Assembly: GCF_000717595.1 (NCBI RefSeq)
Contig: NZ_JNZO01000003.1
Location: 186,001-250,000 of the forward strand
From: Streptomyces flavochromogenes
Lineage (GTDB): Bacteria; Actinomycetota; Actinomycetes; Streptomycetales; Streptomycetaceae
DNA length: 64,000 nt
Direction: 5' to 3'
Program-made: the position numbers and the translations under genes
In this document: piece by piece, positions 43,939 through 53,500 of the stretch
Position numbering within the stretch: position 1 is the first letter of the stretch
How the letters are laid out: each line of letters begins with the position of its first letter
Notes under the pieces: model-generated
The model's input: only the letters and a program-made list of their open reading frames with translations
The model's database searches: none
Told to the model about the DNA's origin: nothing

Positions 43939-45288
43939 CTACAGCCCCGGGATCCGGCCGTTGCGGAAGAGGTCCACGAAGATCTGGTGGTCGCCGCGCG
44001 CGCGTGCCCCGTACCGGTGGGCGAAGTCCACCAGCAGCTCCGCGAAGCCCTCCTCGTCGGCGGCGATCGCCGCGTCGATGGCCCGCTCCGTCGAGAAAGG
44101 CACCAGCGAGTGCCCGCTGGAGTCGTCCGCCGCCGCGTGCATGGTCGCCGTCGCCCGGCCCAGGTCGGCGACCGTGGCCGCGATGTCCTGGGGGTCGTCG
44201 ATGTCCGACCAGTCGAGGTCCACCGCGTACGGCGAGACCTCCGCGACCAGCTGCCCGGCGCCGTCCAGCTCCGTCCAGCCGAGCCACGGGTCGGCGTGCG
44301 CCTGGAGCGCCCGCTGCGAGATCACGGTGCGGTGGCCCTCGTGCTGGAAGTACTCCCGTACCGCCGCGTCCGTCACATGGCGGGAGACGGCCGGGGTCTG
44401 CGCCTGCTTGAGGTAGATCACGACGTCGTTCTCCAGGGCGTCGCTGTTGCCCTCCAGGAGGATGTTGTACGAGGGGAGGCCGGCCGAGCCGATGCCGATC
44501 CCGCGCCGCCCGACCACGTCCTTGACCCGGTACGAGTCGGGGCGGGACAGGCTGGACTCCGGCAGGGTCTCCAGGTAGCCGTCGAAGGCCGCCAGGACCT
44601 TGTACCGCGCGGCCGCGTCCAGCTCGGTCGCGCCGCCGCCCGCGGAGAAGCGGCGCTCGTAGTCCCGGATCTCCGTCATCGAGTCGAGGAGCCCGAAGCG
44701 GGTCATGGAGCGGGCGTCGCGCAGCGCGTCGAGCAGGGCGCCCTCGGCCGTGTCCAGCGTGAACGGGGGCAGGTCGTCGTCCTTCGCGCCGGTCGCGAGG
44801 GCGTGGATCCGCTCCCGGTAGGACGCGGCGTAGATCCGGACCAGATGGCTGATCTGCTCGTCGCTCAGCGCCTTCGCGTAGCCGAGGAGGGCGAGCGAGG
44901 CCGCGAGCCGCTTGAGGTCCCAGGTGAAGGGGCCGACGTACGCCTCGTCGAAGTCGTTGACGTTGAAGATCAGCCGCCCGTTGGCGTCCATGTACGTGCC
45001 GAAGTTCTCGGCGTGGAGATCGCCGTGGATCCAGACCCGGCCGGTGCGCTCGTCCAGGTACGGGCCGCTGTGGGCGCTCCCGCCCGCCCGTCCGGCGCCC
45101 TCCTGCTCCAGGTCGGCGTAGAACAGGCAGGCCGTGCCGCGGTAGAACGCGAACGCCGAGCCTGCCATCTTCCGGAACTTGACGCGGAAGGCCGCGGGGT
45201 CGGCGGCGAGGAGCTCGCCGAAGGCGGTGTCGAAGACGGCGAGAATGTGCTCACCGCGCTCCGCGGCGGTGGGCTGGGGGACCGACAT
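43939..45288 (-). CDS. DUF2252 family protein (kinase-like fold)
   Basis: 449 residues; ATG six bases after GGAGG. W-I-H-G-D-L-H-A-E-N-F-G-T-Y and I-F-N-V-N-D-F-D-E-A resemble the catalytic and metal loops of aminoglycoside-phosphotransferase-like kinases (H-G-D-x-H-x-x-N and D-F-D). An N-terminal M-A-G-S-A-F-A-F-Y-R-G segment and a C-terminal H-S-L-V-P-F-S region are DUF2252 markers. Substrate and activity are unknown. It is divergent from dnaE and separated from it by 190 bp. Confidence 0.85.
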   Translation of the reverse strand: MSVPQPTAAERGEHILAVFDTAFGELLAADPAAFRVKFRKMAGSAFAFYRGTACLFYADLEQEGAGRAGGSAHSGPYLDERTGRVWIHGDLHAENFGTYMDANGRLIFNVNDFDEAYVGPFTWDLKRLAASLALLGYAKALSDEQISHLVRIYAASYRERIHALATGAKDDDLPPFTLDTAEGALLDALRDARSMTRFGLLDSMTEIRDYERRFSAGGGATELDAAARYKVLAAFDGYLETLPESSLSRPDSYRVKDVVGRRGIGIGSAGLPSYNILLEGNSDALENDVVIYLKQAQTPAVSRHVTDAAVREYFQHEGHRTVISQRALQAHADPWLGWTELDGAGQLVAEVSPYAVDLDWSDIDDPQDIAATVADLGRATATMHAAADDSSGHSLVPFSTERAIDAAIAADEEGFAELLVDFAHRYGARARGDHQIFVDLFRNGRIPGL

Positions 45289-45478
45289 CGAGGTGCCTCC
45301 TGGTACCGGCATGTGTGGCAAGACTGTTCATGACAATTGGGACAGGTGTTCCACGCTTCCCAACGCGCGACCCTAGCGCCGAGTGCCCGTCGCCTGTCAG
45401 TCGGCCGACGTAGACTTCCAGGCTGTCCCCCCAGACTGTCCGCAGCCTGTCGCTCAGCGTTTCCCGGAGGCCTCCCCC

Positions 45479-48400
45479 GTGACCAAGCCGCCCTTCACGC
45501 ACCTCCACGTCCACACCCAGTACTCGCTGCTGGACGGTGCCGCGCGGCTGAAGGACATGTTCAACGCGTGCAACGAGATGGGCATGACCCATATCGCGAT
45601 GTCCGACCACGGCAATCTGCACGGGGCGTACGACTTCTTCCACACGGCGAAGAAGGCCGGGGTGACGCCGATCATCGGCATCGAGGCGTACGTCGCCCCC
45701 GAGTCCCGGCGGAACAAGCGGAAGATCCAGTGGGGACAGCCGCACCAGAAGCGGGACGACGTCTCCGGTTCCGGTGGTTACACCCACAAGACGATCTGGG
45801 CGGCCAACGCCACGGGACTGCACAACCTCTTCCGGCTCTCCTCCGACGCGTACGCCGAGGGCTGGCTCCAGAAGTGGCCCCGGATGGACAAGGAGACCAT
45901 CTCCCAGTGGTCGGAGGGGCTCATCGCCTCCACCGGTTGCCCCTCCGGCGAGCTGCAGACCCGGCTCCGGCTCGGCCAGTTCGACGAGGCCCTGAAGTCG
46001 GCCTCCGAGTACCAGGACATCTTCGGCAAGGAGCGGTACTTCCTGGAGCTCATGGACCACGGCATCGAGATCGAGCGCCGGGTCCGCGACGGGCTCCTGG
46101 AGATCGGCAAGAAGCTCGGCATCCCGCCGCTGGTCACCAACGACTCGCACTACACGTACGCGCACGAGGCCGGCGCCCACGACGCCCTGCTGTGCATCCA
46201 GACCGGCAAGAACCTCTCCGACCCGGACCGCTTCCGGTTCGACGGCACCGGCTACTACCTGAAGTCCACGGACGAGATGTACGCCGTCGACTCCTCCGAC
46301 GCCTGGCAGGAGGGCTGCCGCAACACCCTCCTGGTCGCCGAGCAGGTCACCACCGACGGCATGTTCGTCGAGAAGAACCTCATGCCGAAGTTCGACATCC
46401 CGGAGGGGTTCACCGAGGTCACCTGGTTCCGCGAGGAGACCATGCGGGGCATGCACCGGCGCTTCCCCGGGGGGATCCCCGACGACCGCATGAAGCAGGT
46501 CGAGTACGAGATGGACACGATCATCTCGATGGGCTTCCCCGGCTACTTCCTCGTCGTCGCCGACTTCATCATGTGGGCGAAGAAGCAGGGCATCGCCGTG
46601 GGCCCCGGCCGAGGCTCCGCGGCCGGCTCGATCGTCGCGTACGCCATGGGCATCACCGACCTCGACCCGATTCCGCACGGCCTCATCTTCGAGCGCTTCC
46701 TCAACCCCGAGCGCATCTCGATGCCCGATGTCGACATCGACTTCGACGAGCGTCGGCGCGTCGAGGTGATCCGGTACGTGACGGAGAAGTACGGCTCCGA
46801 CAAGGTCGCCATGATCGGCACGTACGGCAAGATCAAGGCGAAGAACGCCATCAAGGACTCCGCGCGCGTCCTCGGCTACCCGTACGCCATGGGCGACCGG
46901 CTCACCAAGGCCATGCCCGCCGACGTCCTCGGCAAGGGCATCGACCTCAACGGCATCACCGACCCCTCGCACCCGCGCTACAGCGAGGCCGGCGAGATCC
47001 GCGCGATGTACGAGAACGAGCCGGACGTCAAGAAGGTCATCGACACCGCCCGGGGCGTCGAGGGCCTGGTCCGCCAGATGGGCGTGCACGCGGCCGGCGT
47101 GATCATGTCCAGCGAGCCGATCGTCGACCACGCGCCGATCTGGGTGCGGCACACCGACGGCGTCACCATCACGCAGTGGGACTACCCGCAGTGCGAGTCG
47201 CTCGGCCTGCTCAAGATGGACTTCCTGGGCCTGCGCAACCTCACGATCATGGACGACGCCGTCAAGATGGTGAAGGCCAACAAGGGGATCGACCTCGACC
47301 TCCTGGCCCTGCCGCTCGACGACCCGAAGACCTTCGAGCTGCTCCAGCGCGGTGACACCCTCGGTGTCTTCCAGTTCGACGGCGGCCCCATGCGTTCGCT
47401 GCTGCGGCTGATGAAGCCCGACAACTTCGAAGACATCTCCGCCGTGTCCGCCCTGTACCGGCCGGGCCCGATGGGCATGAACTCGCACACGAACTACGCC
47501 CTGCGCAAGAACGCGCAGCAGGAGATCACCCCGATCCACCCCGAGCTGGAGAAGCCGCTCGAAGAGGTGCTCGCGGTCACCTACGGCCTCATCGTGTACC
47601 AGGAGCAGGTGCAGAAGGCCGCCCAGATCATCGCCGGGTACTCGCTCGGCGAGGCCGACATCCTCCGCCGCGTGATGGGCAAGAAGAAGCCGGACGAGCT
47701 GGCGAAGAACTTCGTCATCTTCGAGGCCGGAGCCAAGAGCAAGGGCTTCAGCGACGAGGCCATCAAGGCCCTCTGGGACGTCCTGGTCCCCTTCGCCGGC
47801 TACGCCTTCAACAAGGCCCACTCGGCCGCGTACGGCCTGGTCTCCTACTGGACCGCCTACCTCAAGGCCAACTTCCCGGCCGAGTACATGGCGGGACTGC
47901 TCACCTCGGTCAAGGACGACAAGGACAAGTCCGCGATCTACCTCAACGAGTGCCGCCGCATGGGCATCAAGGTGCTCCCGCCGAACGTGAACGAGTCCGA
48001 GTCGAACTTCGCCGCCCAGGGCGACGACGTGATCCTCTTCGGCCTCTCCGCCGTCCGGAACGTCGGCACCAACGTCGTCGAGTCGATCATCAAGTCGCGC
48101 AAGGCCAAGGGGAAGTACTCCTCCTTCCCGGACTTCCTCGACAAGGTCGAGGCCGTCGTCTGCAACAAGCGGACCGTCGAGTCGCTGATCAAGGCCGGCG
48201 CGTTCGACGAGATGGGCCACACCCGCAAGGGCCTGGTCGCCCACCACGAACCGATGATCGACAACGTGGTGGCGGTCAAGCGCAAGGAGGCCGAGGGACA
48301 GTTCGACCTGTTCGGCGGCATGGGCGACGAGGCCACCGACGAGCCCGGCTTCGGCCTCGACGTCGAGTTCTCCGACGTCGAGTGGGAGAAGTCCTACCTG

Positions 48401-49018
48401 CTCGCCCAGGAGCGCGAGATGCTCGGCCTGTACGTCTCCGACCACCCGCTCTTCGGCATCGAGCACGTCCTGTCCGACAAGACGGACGCGGCGATCTCCC
48501 AGCTCACCGGCGGCGAGCACTCCGACGGCGCGGTCGTCACCATCGGCGGCATCATCTCCGGCCTCCAGCGGAAGATGACCAAGCAGGGCAACGCCTGGGC
48601 CATCGCCACCGTCGAGGACCTGGCCGGCTCCATCGAGTGCATGTTCTTCCCGGCCACCTACCAGCTGGTCTCCACCCAGCTCGTCGAGGACACGGTCGTC
48701 TTCGTCAAGGGCCGGCTCGACAAGCGCGAGGACGTGCCCCGGCTCGTCGCCATGGAACTGATGGTCCCCGACCTGTCGAACGCCGGGACCAACGCGCCGG
48801 TGATCCTCACGATCCCCACCGTCAAGGTGACCCCGCCGATGGTCACCCGCCTCGGCGAGATCCTGGGCCACCACAAGGGCAACACCGAGGTACGGATCAA
48901 GCTCCAGGGCCCCCGGACCACGACCGTGCTGCGCCTCGACCGGCACCGGGTGCAGGCCGATCCGGCGCTCTTCGGCGACCTGAAGGTGCTGCTCGGCCCG
49001 TCCTGCCTGGCCGGCTGA
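45479..49018 (+). CDS. dnaE: DNA polymerase III subunit alpha
   Basis: 1179 residues; GTG eight bases after GGAGG. The PHP domain starts F-T-H-L-H-V-H-T-Q-Y-S-L-L-D-G; the C-family polymerase catalytic triad lies in P-D-V-D-I-D-F-D (D417, D419 and a later Asp); G-P-G-R-G-S-A-A-G-S marks the palm. A helix-hairpin-helix region and an OB fold (near residue 1018, I-G-G-I-I-S-G-L-Q-R) end the protein. It is the main replicative polymerase of actinobacteria (DnaE1 type). TAGACT at 45411-45416 is a possible -10. Confidence 0.97.
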   Translation: MTKPPFTHLHVHTQYSLLDGAARLKDMFNACNEMGMTHIAMSDHGNLHGAYDFFHTAKKAGVTPIIGIEAYVAPESRRNKRKIQWGQPHQKRDDVSGSGGYTHKTIWAANATGLHNLFRLSSDAYAEGWLQKWPRMDKETISQWSEGLIASTGCPSGELQTRLRLGQFDEALKSASEYQDIFGKERYFLELMDHGIEIERRVRDGLLEIGKKLGIPPLVTNDSHYTYAHEAGAHDALLCIQTGKNLSDPDRFRFDGTGYYLKSTDEMYAVDSSDAWQEGCRNTLLVAEQVTTDGMFVEKNLMPKFDIPEGFTEVTWFREETMRGMHRRFPGGIPDDRMKQVEYEMDTIISMGFPGYFLVVADFIMWAKKQGIAVGPGRGSAAGSIVAYAMGITDLDPIPHGLIFERFLNPERISMPDVDIDFDERRRVEVIRYVTEKYGSDKVAMIGTYGKIKAKNAIKDSARVLGYPYAMGDRLTKAMPADVLGKGIDLNGITDPSHPRYSEAGEIRAMYENEPDVKKVIDTARGVEGLVRQMGVHAAGVIMSSEPIVDHAPIWVRHTDGVTITQWDYPQCESLGLLKMDFLGLRNLTIMDDAVKMVKANKGIDLDLLALPLDDPKTFELLQRGDTLGVFQFDGGPMRSLLRLMKPDNFEDISAVSALYRPGPMGMNSHTNYALRKNAQQEITPIHPELEKPLEEVLAVTYGLIVYQEQVQKAAQIIAGYSLGEADILRRVMGKKKPDELAKNFVIFEAGAKSKGFSDEAIKALWDVLVPFAGYAFNKAHSAAYGLVSYWTAYLKANFPAEYMAGLLTSVKDDKDKSAIYLNECRRMGIKVLPPNVNESESNFAAQGDDVILFGLSAVRNVGTNVVESIIKSRKAKGKYSSFPDFLDKVEAVVCNKRTVESLIKAGAFDEMGHTRKGLVAHHEPMIDNVVAVKRKEAEGQFDLFGGMGDEATDEPGFGLDVEFSDVEWEKSYLLAQEREMLGLYVSDHPLFGIEHVLSDKTDAAISQLTGGEHSDGAVVTIGGIISGLQRKMTKQGNAWAIATVEDLAGSIECMFFPATYQLVSTQLVEDTVVFVKGRLDKREDVPRLVAMELMVPDLSNAGTNAPVILTIPTVKVTPPMVTRLGEILGHHKGNTEVRIKLQGPRTTTVLRLDRHRVQADPALFGDLKVLLGPSCLAG

Positions 49019-49062
49019 TCAAGTCCCGCCCGGCCGGCCGGGCGGACCTCCCGAACACGCGC

Positions 49063-49096
49063 AAGGGGCGCGCCCGTCGTCACGGGCGCGCCCCTT
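49063..49096. terminator. Terminator after dnaE
   Basis: A perfect 15-bp stem (AAGGGGCGCGCCCGT and its complement, loop CGTC) ending in CTTT, 44 bp past dnaE and just before the convergent small gene's stop. Confidence 0.85.
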
Positions 49097-49114
49097 TGCC
49101 GTACGCGAAGGCCG

Positions 49115-49288
49115 TCAGTTGTGGCCGAAGCGCTTCTGGCGGCCCTTGCGGGCGACATCACTCGGCAGCACCTGAGACGCGCGCTGCGACGCCTCGGACT
49201 CCATCGCCGACTGCTGCGCCTGCTGGGCACCGCGCTCGGCGGGGGACTGCTGCTTCTGACTGCGGTTCTGATTGCGGTTCTTGGCCAT
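49115..49288 (-). CDS. Small basic Gln-rich conserved protein (57 aa)
   Basis: 57 residues, M-A-K-N-R-N-Q-N-R-S-Q-K through K-R-F-G-H-N; ATG after GGAGG with normal spacing. The N-terminus is Asn/Gln/Arg-rich, the middle is Ala/Gln/Ser and the C-terminus is basic (A-R-K-G-R-Q-K-R-F-G-H-N). No signal peptide, no membrane helix. Codon third positions are GC-rich in this frame, which supports coding. It resembles the short hydrophilic protein class that includes small acid-soluble spore proteins, but no family match can be claimed. It is convergent with dnaE. Confidence 0.75.
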   Translation of the reverse strand: MAKNRNQNRSQKQQSPAERGAQQAQQSAMESEASQRASQVLPSDVARKGRQKRFGHN

Positions 49289-49513
49289 GGGGATGCCTCC
49301 TCAAAGGGACCTAGGGGCCAGGGCCGCTGTCAGACTCACATACGGTACGAACCGCCGCATGTTGGATCATTACGGAGCGTGAGGCCTCCGGGAACGTGAC
49401 ATCCGCCACGCCGATGATCCAGTTCCGACGGTCGAGCCCCCGCCCTTCGGGCAGACTCGAAGGAAATCCGAAGCAACTTCCGATCCCGAGGTTCCCGAAA
49501 GAGGGTGGAACAC

Positions 49514-50863
49514 GTGGACCGCTGCGTCGTCCTGGTGGATGCCGGCTACCTGCTGGGAGCTGCCGCCAGTCTTCTGGCCGGGGAACCGGCCCGCTCCAGG
49601 ATCACCGTCGATCACGCCGGGCTCATCCAGCAGCTGCGCCAGCGCGCCGAGGCCGAGACCGCGCTGCCCCTCCTGCGGATCTACTGGTTCGACGGAGCAC
49701 CCGACCGGGTGCCCCAGCCCGAGCACCGGAGACTGCGCGTGATGCCCCGGGTCACCGTCCGGCTGGGCGCGCTGACACGGAGCGACGGACGCTGGGCCCA
49801 GAAGGGCGTCGACGCGGCGATGCACACCGAGCTGACCGAGCTCGCCAGGAACCGGGCCTGCTCCGACATCGTGCTCGTCACCGGCGACGGCGACCTGCTG
49901 CCCGGACTGATGTCCGCCAAGGAGCACGGCGTCGCCGTCCACCTCTGGGCCGTCCAGGCCGCCGACGGCGACTACAACCAGTCCGAGGACCTGGTCGCCG
50001 AGGCCGACGAACGGCGGGTCCTCGACCGGGCCTGGATCACCCGGGCCGTCCGCGCCAAGGACCTCACCGGGATCTGCTCGCCCCCGCCCGCCCCGCGCCC
50101 CGAGATCGCCGCCATCCTCTCCGCACCGCTGCCCGAGGGGGCCCTCGCCGCCTCCGCCGAACGGGCCGCCGAGGCGGACGCCGCCGCCCGGGCCCCCGGG
50201 GACGTCGCCAACGGCGACGGCGGCAACGGCCACGTCCACCACGGCAACGGGCACGCGGGCGCCAACGGCCACCTCCGCGAGGACGACCACGACCGAGGCC
50301 ACGGGGCCGGCGTCCCCGCCCCGGCCTCCGGCAAGGGCGTCCCCACCCCCAAGGACCTGGCGGGACTGCGCGCCCCCGGCACCGCAGCCTCCCCGGGGGG
50401 CGCACCCGTGCCCCAGGGCGCCAGCGCACTGCGCTGGTCCTCCGACCGGGGCTGGGTCGAGCGCCCGGCCGCCCCCCTCGGCGAACCGGCCGAGACCGCC
50501 TCCCTGCCCACCCTCGCCGCCCTCACCAGCGCCGAGCAGCGCTGGGCGGACCGCGAGGAGGACATCACCACGGTCGGCGGAGATCCGTTCGAGGTCGGAC
50601 AGGTGTTCGCCCGGCGGTGGATGGAACGTCTCCCCGAGCAGAGCCACGTCCAGAAGCTGTCCACCCTGTACCCCCGCATCCCGCACCGCATCGACGGCGA
50701 ACTCCTCCGGTACGCCGCCCGATTCGGCCTGCTCGCCCACAAGGACGACCAGATCGACGAGCACGACCGGTATGCGATCCGGGCGGGATTCTGGCGCGAG
50801 ATCGACGTCCGGGCCGCCGCCGAACACGCCCCCGCGCCCGGAACGGGCCCGGCGACCCCGTAG
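49514..50863 (+). CDS. NYN/PIN-like ribonuclease-domain protein
   Basis: 449 residues. GTG at 49514 has GAGG nine bases upstream and is preferred over GTG at 49505. The NYN fold shows V-V-L-V-D-A-G-Y-L near the N-terminus, K-G-V-D-A-A-M-H-T, and V-L-V-T-G-D-G-D-L-L-P-G, supplying the acidic residues expected for a metal-dependent nuclease. A His/Gly/Ala-rich spacer (about residues 200-305) follows; then a conserved C-terminal domain (about 345-440) with R-W-M-E-R-L-P and I-P-H-R-I-D-G-E-L-L. Probable RNA-processing role. ABC genes follow 11 bp later. Confidence 0.85.
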   Translation: MDRCVVLVDAGYLLGAAASLLAGEPARSRITVDHAGLIQQLRQRAEAETALPLLRIYWFDGAPDRVPQPEHRRLRVMPRVTVRLGALTRSDGRWAQKGVDAAMHTELTELARNRACSDIVLVTGDGDLLPGLMSAKEHGVAVHLWAVQAADGDYNQSEDLVAEADERRVLDRAWITRAVRAKDLTGICSPPPAPRPEIAAILSAPLPEGALAASAERAAEADAAARAPGDVANGDGGNGHVHHGNGHAGANGHLREDDHDRGHGAGVPAPASGKGVPTPKDLAGLRAPGTAASPGGAPVPQGASALRWSSDRGWVERPAAPLGEPAETASLPTLAALTSAEQRWADREEDITTVGGDPFEVGQVFARRWMERLPEQSHVQKLSTLYPRIPHRIDGELLRYAARFGLLAHKDDQIDEHDRYAIRAGFWREIDVRAAAEHAPAPGTGPATP

Positions 50864-50874
50864 GCTCTTCCCCC

Positions 50875-51855
50875 GTGAGTACGGTGTGCGTGGTGCGGGA
50901 TCTGGTCAAGACGTACCCCGCCACGCGCGGCGGGCGCGGAGCGCCGGCGACACCCGAGGTGCGGGCCACCGACGGGATCAGCCTCGACGTGCGCGGCGGC
51001 GAGATCTTCGGGCTGCTCGGCCCCAACGGCGCGGGCAAGTCGACCCTCGTCCGCCAGCTCACCGGGCTCATGCGCCCCGACTCCGGCAGCGTCCGGCTCC
51101 TCGGCCACGACCTGGTGCGCCACCCCGAGCGGGCGTCCCGCCTCCTCGCGTACCTCGGCCAGGAGTCCACCGCCCTCGACGAGCTGACCGTCGCCCTCGC
51201 CGCCGAGACCACCGGGCGGCTGCGCGGCCTCACCGCCCGCGACGCGCGTGCCGAGCGCGACACCGTCCTGGACGAGCTCGGCCTCGGCGCGCTCGCCTCC
51301 CGCCCCCTCAAGAAGCTCTCCGGCGGCCAGCGCAGGCTCGCCTGCTTCGCCGCCGCGCTCGTCGGCGAACGCCCCGTCCTCGTCCTCGACGAGCCCACCA
51401 CGGGCATGGACCCCGTCGCCCGCCGCGCCGTCTGGGCGGCCGTCGACCGGCGGCGCGCCGAACACGGAGCCACCGTGCTGCTCGTCACCCACAACGTCAT
51501 CGAGGCCGAGACCGTCCTCGACCGGGTCGCCGTCCTCGAACACGGCCGGGTCATCGCCTGCGACACGCCCGCCGGACTCAAGGAACGGGTCGCGGGCGAG
51601 GTCCGGGTCGAGCTGGTCTGGCGCGAGTCCGCCCCGCTCCACCTGCCGGAGGTCGCCGCACTGGGCGCACTCGCCCAGGAGACGGGCCGCCGCTGGATCC
51701 TCCGGCTCGCCCCCGACGAGGCCCGCACCGCCGTCGCCACCGTCACCGGCGGGGCCGCGTTCGCCGCGCTCGACGACTTCACCCTGGCCACGCCCAGCCT
51801 GGAGGACGTGTACCTGGCGCTGGGCGGCGCGACCGAGGGACTGGTGAAGGCATGA
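50875..51855 (+). CDS. ABC-2 transporter ATP-binding protein
   Basis: 326 residues from GTG. Walker A G-P-N-G-A-G-K-S-T, Q-loop Y-L-G-Q-E, signature L-S-G-G-Q-R-R, Walker B L-V-L-D-E-P-T-T-G-M-D-P and H-loop V-T-H-N are all intact. A C-terminal beta domain follows, as in DrrA/CcmA-type export ATPases. TAGGCT eight bases before the start suggests a leaderless transcript. Works with the permease two ORFs on. Substrate unknown; drug or lipid export is usual for the family. Confidence 0.9.
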   Translation: MSTVCVVRDLVKTYPATRGGRGAPATPEVRATDGISLDVRGGEIFGLLGPNGAGKSTLVRQLTGLMRPDSGSVRLLGHDLVRHPERASRLLAYLGQESTALDELTVALAAETTGRLRGLTARDARAERDTVLDELGLGALASRPLKKLSGGQRRLACFAAALVGERPVLVLDEPTTGMDPVARRAVWAAVDRRRAEHGATVLLVTHNVIEAETVLDRVAVLEHGRVIACDTPAGLKERVAGEVRVELVWRESAPLHLPEVAALGALAQETGRRWILRLAPDEARTAVATVTGGAAFAALDDFTLATPSLEDVYLALGGATEGLVKA

Positions 51856-51953
51856 CCCTCCCCGCACCGCACGCACGCCGTGCACACCACCGAAGCCGTG
51901 TCCCGCACGTACTGCCCGTACCGCACGTCACCCCCAGGAGCTGTACGCAGTGA
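51852..51953 (+). CDS. Possible 33-aa micro-ORF coupling the ABC genes
   Basis: An ATG overlapping the ATPase stop (ATGA) opens 33 codons that end in a TGA overlapping the permease GTG (GTGA). The peptide is rich in Pro, His, Arg and Val, with P-H-V repeated. It may be a real small protein, or simply keep ribosomes moving across the 94-bp gap; the AGGAG at 51936-51940 would serve the permease on its own. Confidence 0.4.
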   Translation: MTLPAPHARRAHHRSRVPHVLPVPHVTPRSCTQ

Positions 51954-52783
51954 GCACCGTGCCCGCAGAGGCCCTGCCGACCGGCGCGCCTTCCGTCCGC
52001 ACCGGCGCCACCGCCGACGACGAGGCCGCCGCACCCCTCGCCCCGCGCGCCCGGCTGCTGCCGGCCCTGGCCGCCGTCTACCGCGCGCAGCTCTCCCGCG
52101 CCCGGGTCGCCCGCATCCCGCTGCTCTTCGTGGCGACCTTCCAGTCCATCGGGATCATGGTCCTGATGCGCGGGGTCGTCGACGGGGGCTCCGAGGCCCG
52201 CGCCGTCGTGGCCGGATCCACCGTCCTCGTCGTCGCCTTCGTCGCGCTCAACCTGCTCGCCCAGTACTTCGGCCAGCTGCGGGCCACCGGCGGTCTCGAC
52301 CACTACGCCACCCTGCCCGTGCCGCCCGCCGCCGTCGTCCTCGGGGCCGCGGGTGCCTACGCCTCCTTCACTGTGCCCGGGACCGCCGTCACCGCCGTCG
52401 CCGGCTCCCTGCTCTTCGGACTGCCGCTCGGCCACCTCTGGATCCTCGCCGCCGTCGTCCCGCTCGCCGGCGCCGCGCTCGCCGGTCTCGGCGCGGCCCT
52501 CGGGCTCCTCGCGCCCCGGCAGGAGCTGGCCACCCTCCTCGGCCAGCTCGGCATGTCCGCGGCGCTGCTCCTCGGCGTGCTCCCGGCGGAGCGGCTGCCG
52601 GAGCCCATCGGCTGGGCCCGGGACCTGCTGCCGTCGACGTACGGAGTGGAGGCACTGGCCCGCACCTTCGACCGCAGTCCCGACTGGGCGGCCGTCGCCC
52701 TCGACCTCGCCGTGTGCGCGGTGGTCGGCGTGGTCTCCCTGGCCGTCGCCACCTGGGCGTACCGGCGGGCCGCCGTCCGCTGA
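51950..52783 (+). CDS. ABC-2 transporter permease
   Basis: 277 residues; GTG with AGGAG upstream. A hydrophilic N-terminal ~45 residues precede six transmembrane helices (from about 60 to the end), with the ABC-2 region Q-Y-F-G-Q-L-R-A-T-G-G-L-D-H-Y-A-T-L-P and a C-terminal P-S-T-Y-G-V-E-A-L loop. Partner of the ATPase gene just upstream; together a two-gene exporter. Confidence 0.88.
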   Translation: MSTVPAEALPTGAPSVRTGATADDEAAAPLAPRARLLPALAAVYRAQLSRARVARIPLLFVATFQSIGIMVLMRGVVDGGSEARAVVAGSTVLVVAFVALNLLAQYFGQLRATGGLDHYATLPVPPAAVVLGAAGAYASFTVPGTAVTAVAGSLLFGLPLGHLWILAAVVPLAGAALAGLGAALGLLAPRQELATLLGQLGMSAALLLGVLPAERLPEPIGWARDLLPSTYGVEALARTFDRSPDWAAVALDLAVCAVVGVVSLAVATWAYRRAAVR

Positions 52784-52817
52784 GGCGGGCCACGGGCACA
52801 CCTGGCACGATGGCGGG

Positions 52818-53459
52818 GTGACCGCACCCCTGACTCCGCCTCACCAGCCTCCGCCGCACGACCCCGACTGGCCCCCGCCGCCCCCGCCGATGCTCGGCCC
52901 GGACGGGGACCCGATCACGGCGGCCGAGGTTCTTCAGGGTGTCCTGGTGACCCTCGTCTCGGCGATCGCCGGTGCGGTGCTCGGAGTGCTGTGGCTGAAC
53001 CTGGCCCCGCGGGTCCTGCTGATCTCGGACGGCAAGGGCGTCTACCTCCGCAACTCGGAGGGAGAGGCGGCGATCGGCTCGGACGGAACGTTCGTCCTGC
53101 TCGCGCTGGCCTTCGGCGCGGTCGCCGCGCTCGTCGTCTTCCTCGCGCGCCGCAAGGGCGGCGTCCCGCTGGTGCTCGGCCTCGCGCTCGGCGGAGGCCT
53201 GGGCTCGCTGCTCGCCTGGGGCCTCGGAACGTACTTCGGCCCGACGAGCGACGTCGTCGCCCACGCGAAGGCGGTCGGCCCCAACGTCGCCTTCGAGGCG
53301 CCGCTGGAACTGAGCCTGGGGGCCGCCGCGATGCTGGCGTGGCCGCTCGCCGCGATGATCGTGCACCTCGCGCTCACCGCCCTCTTCGGCCCGCGCGACC
53401 CGGAGCCCGAACCGTGGGACCAGCCCAAGGCGTACAACCAGGGGCCGGGCCGGAGCTGA
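52818..53459 (+). CDS. DUF2567 family membrane protein
   Basis: 213 residues from GTG. CACGAT (52806-52811) six bases before the start and no ribosome site suggest a leaderless mRNA. The Pro/His-rich N-terminus (~30 residues) is cytoplasmic; four transmembrane helices follow (about residues 40-62, 90-108, 118-138 and 165-188). It resembles the actinobacterial DUF2567 family. Function unknown. Convergent with ybaK. Confidence 0.72.
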   Translation: MTAPLTPPHQPPPHDPDWPPPPPPMLGPDGDPITAAEVLQGVLVTLVSAIAGAVLGVLWLNLAPRVLLISDGKGVYLRNSEGEAAIGSDGTFVLLALAFGAVAALVVFLARRKGGVPLVLGLALGGGLGSLLAWGLGTYFGPTSDVVAHAKAVGPNVAFEAPLELSLGAAAMLAWPLAAMIVHLALTALFGPRDPEPEPWDQPKAYNQGPGRS

Positions 53460-53500
53460 CCGGCCCCGCTTCCCACGGTCGGCCGCGCCGCCCGACGGAC

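Noticed and set aside
45251..48946. 1231-codon leftward ORF opposite dnaE
   Set aside because: Shadow of dnaE; composition dominated by V, G, D and L repeats, no start signal or domain.
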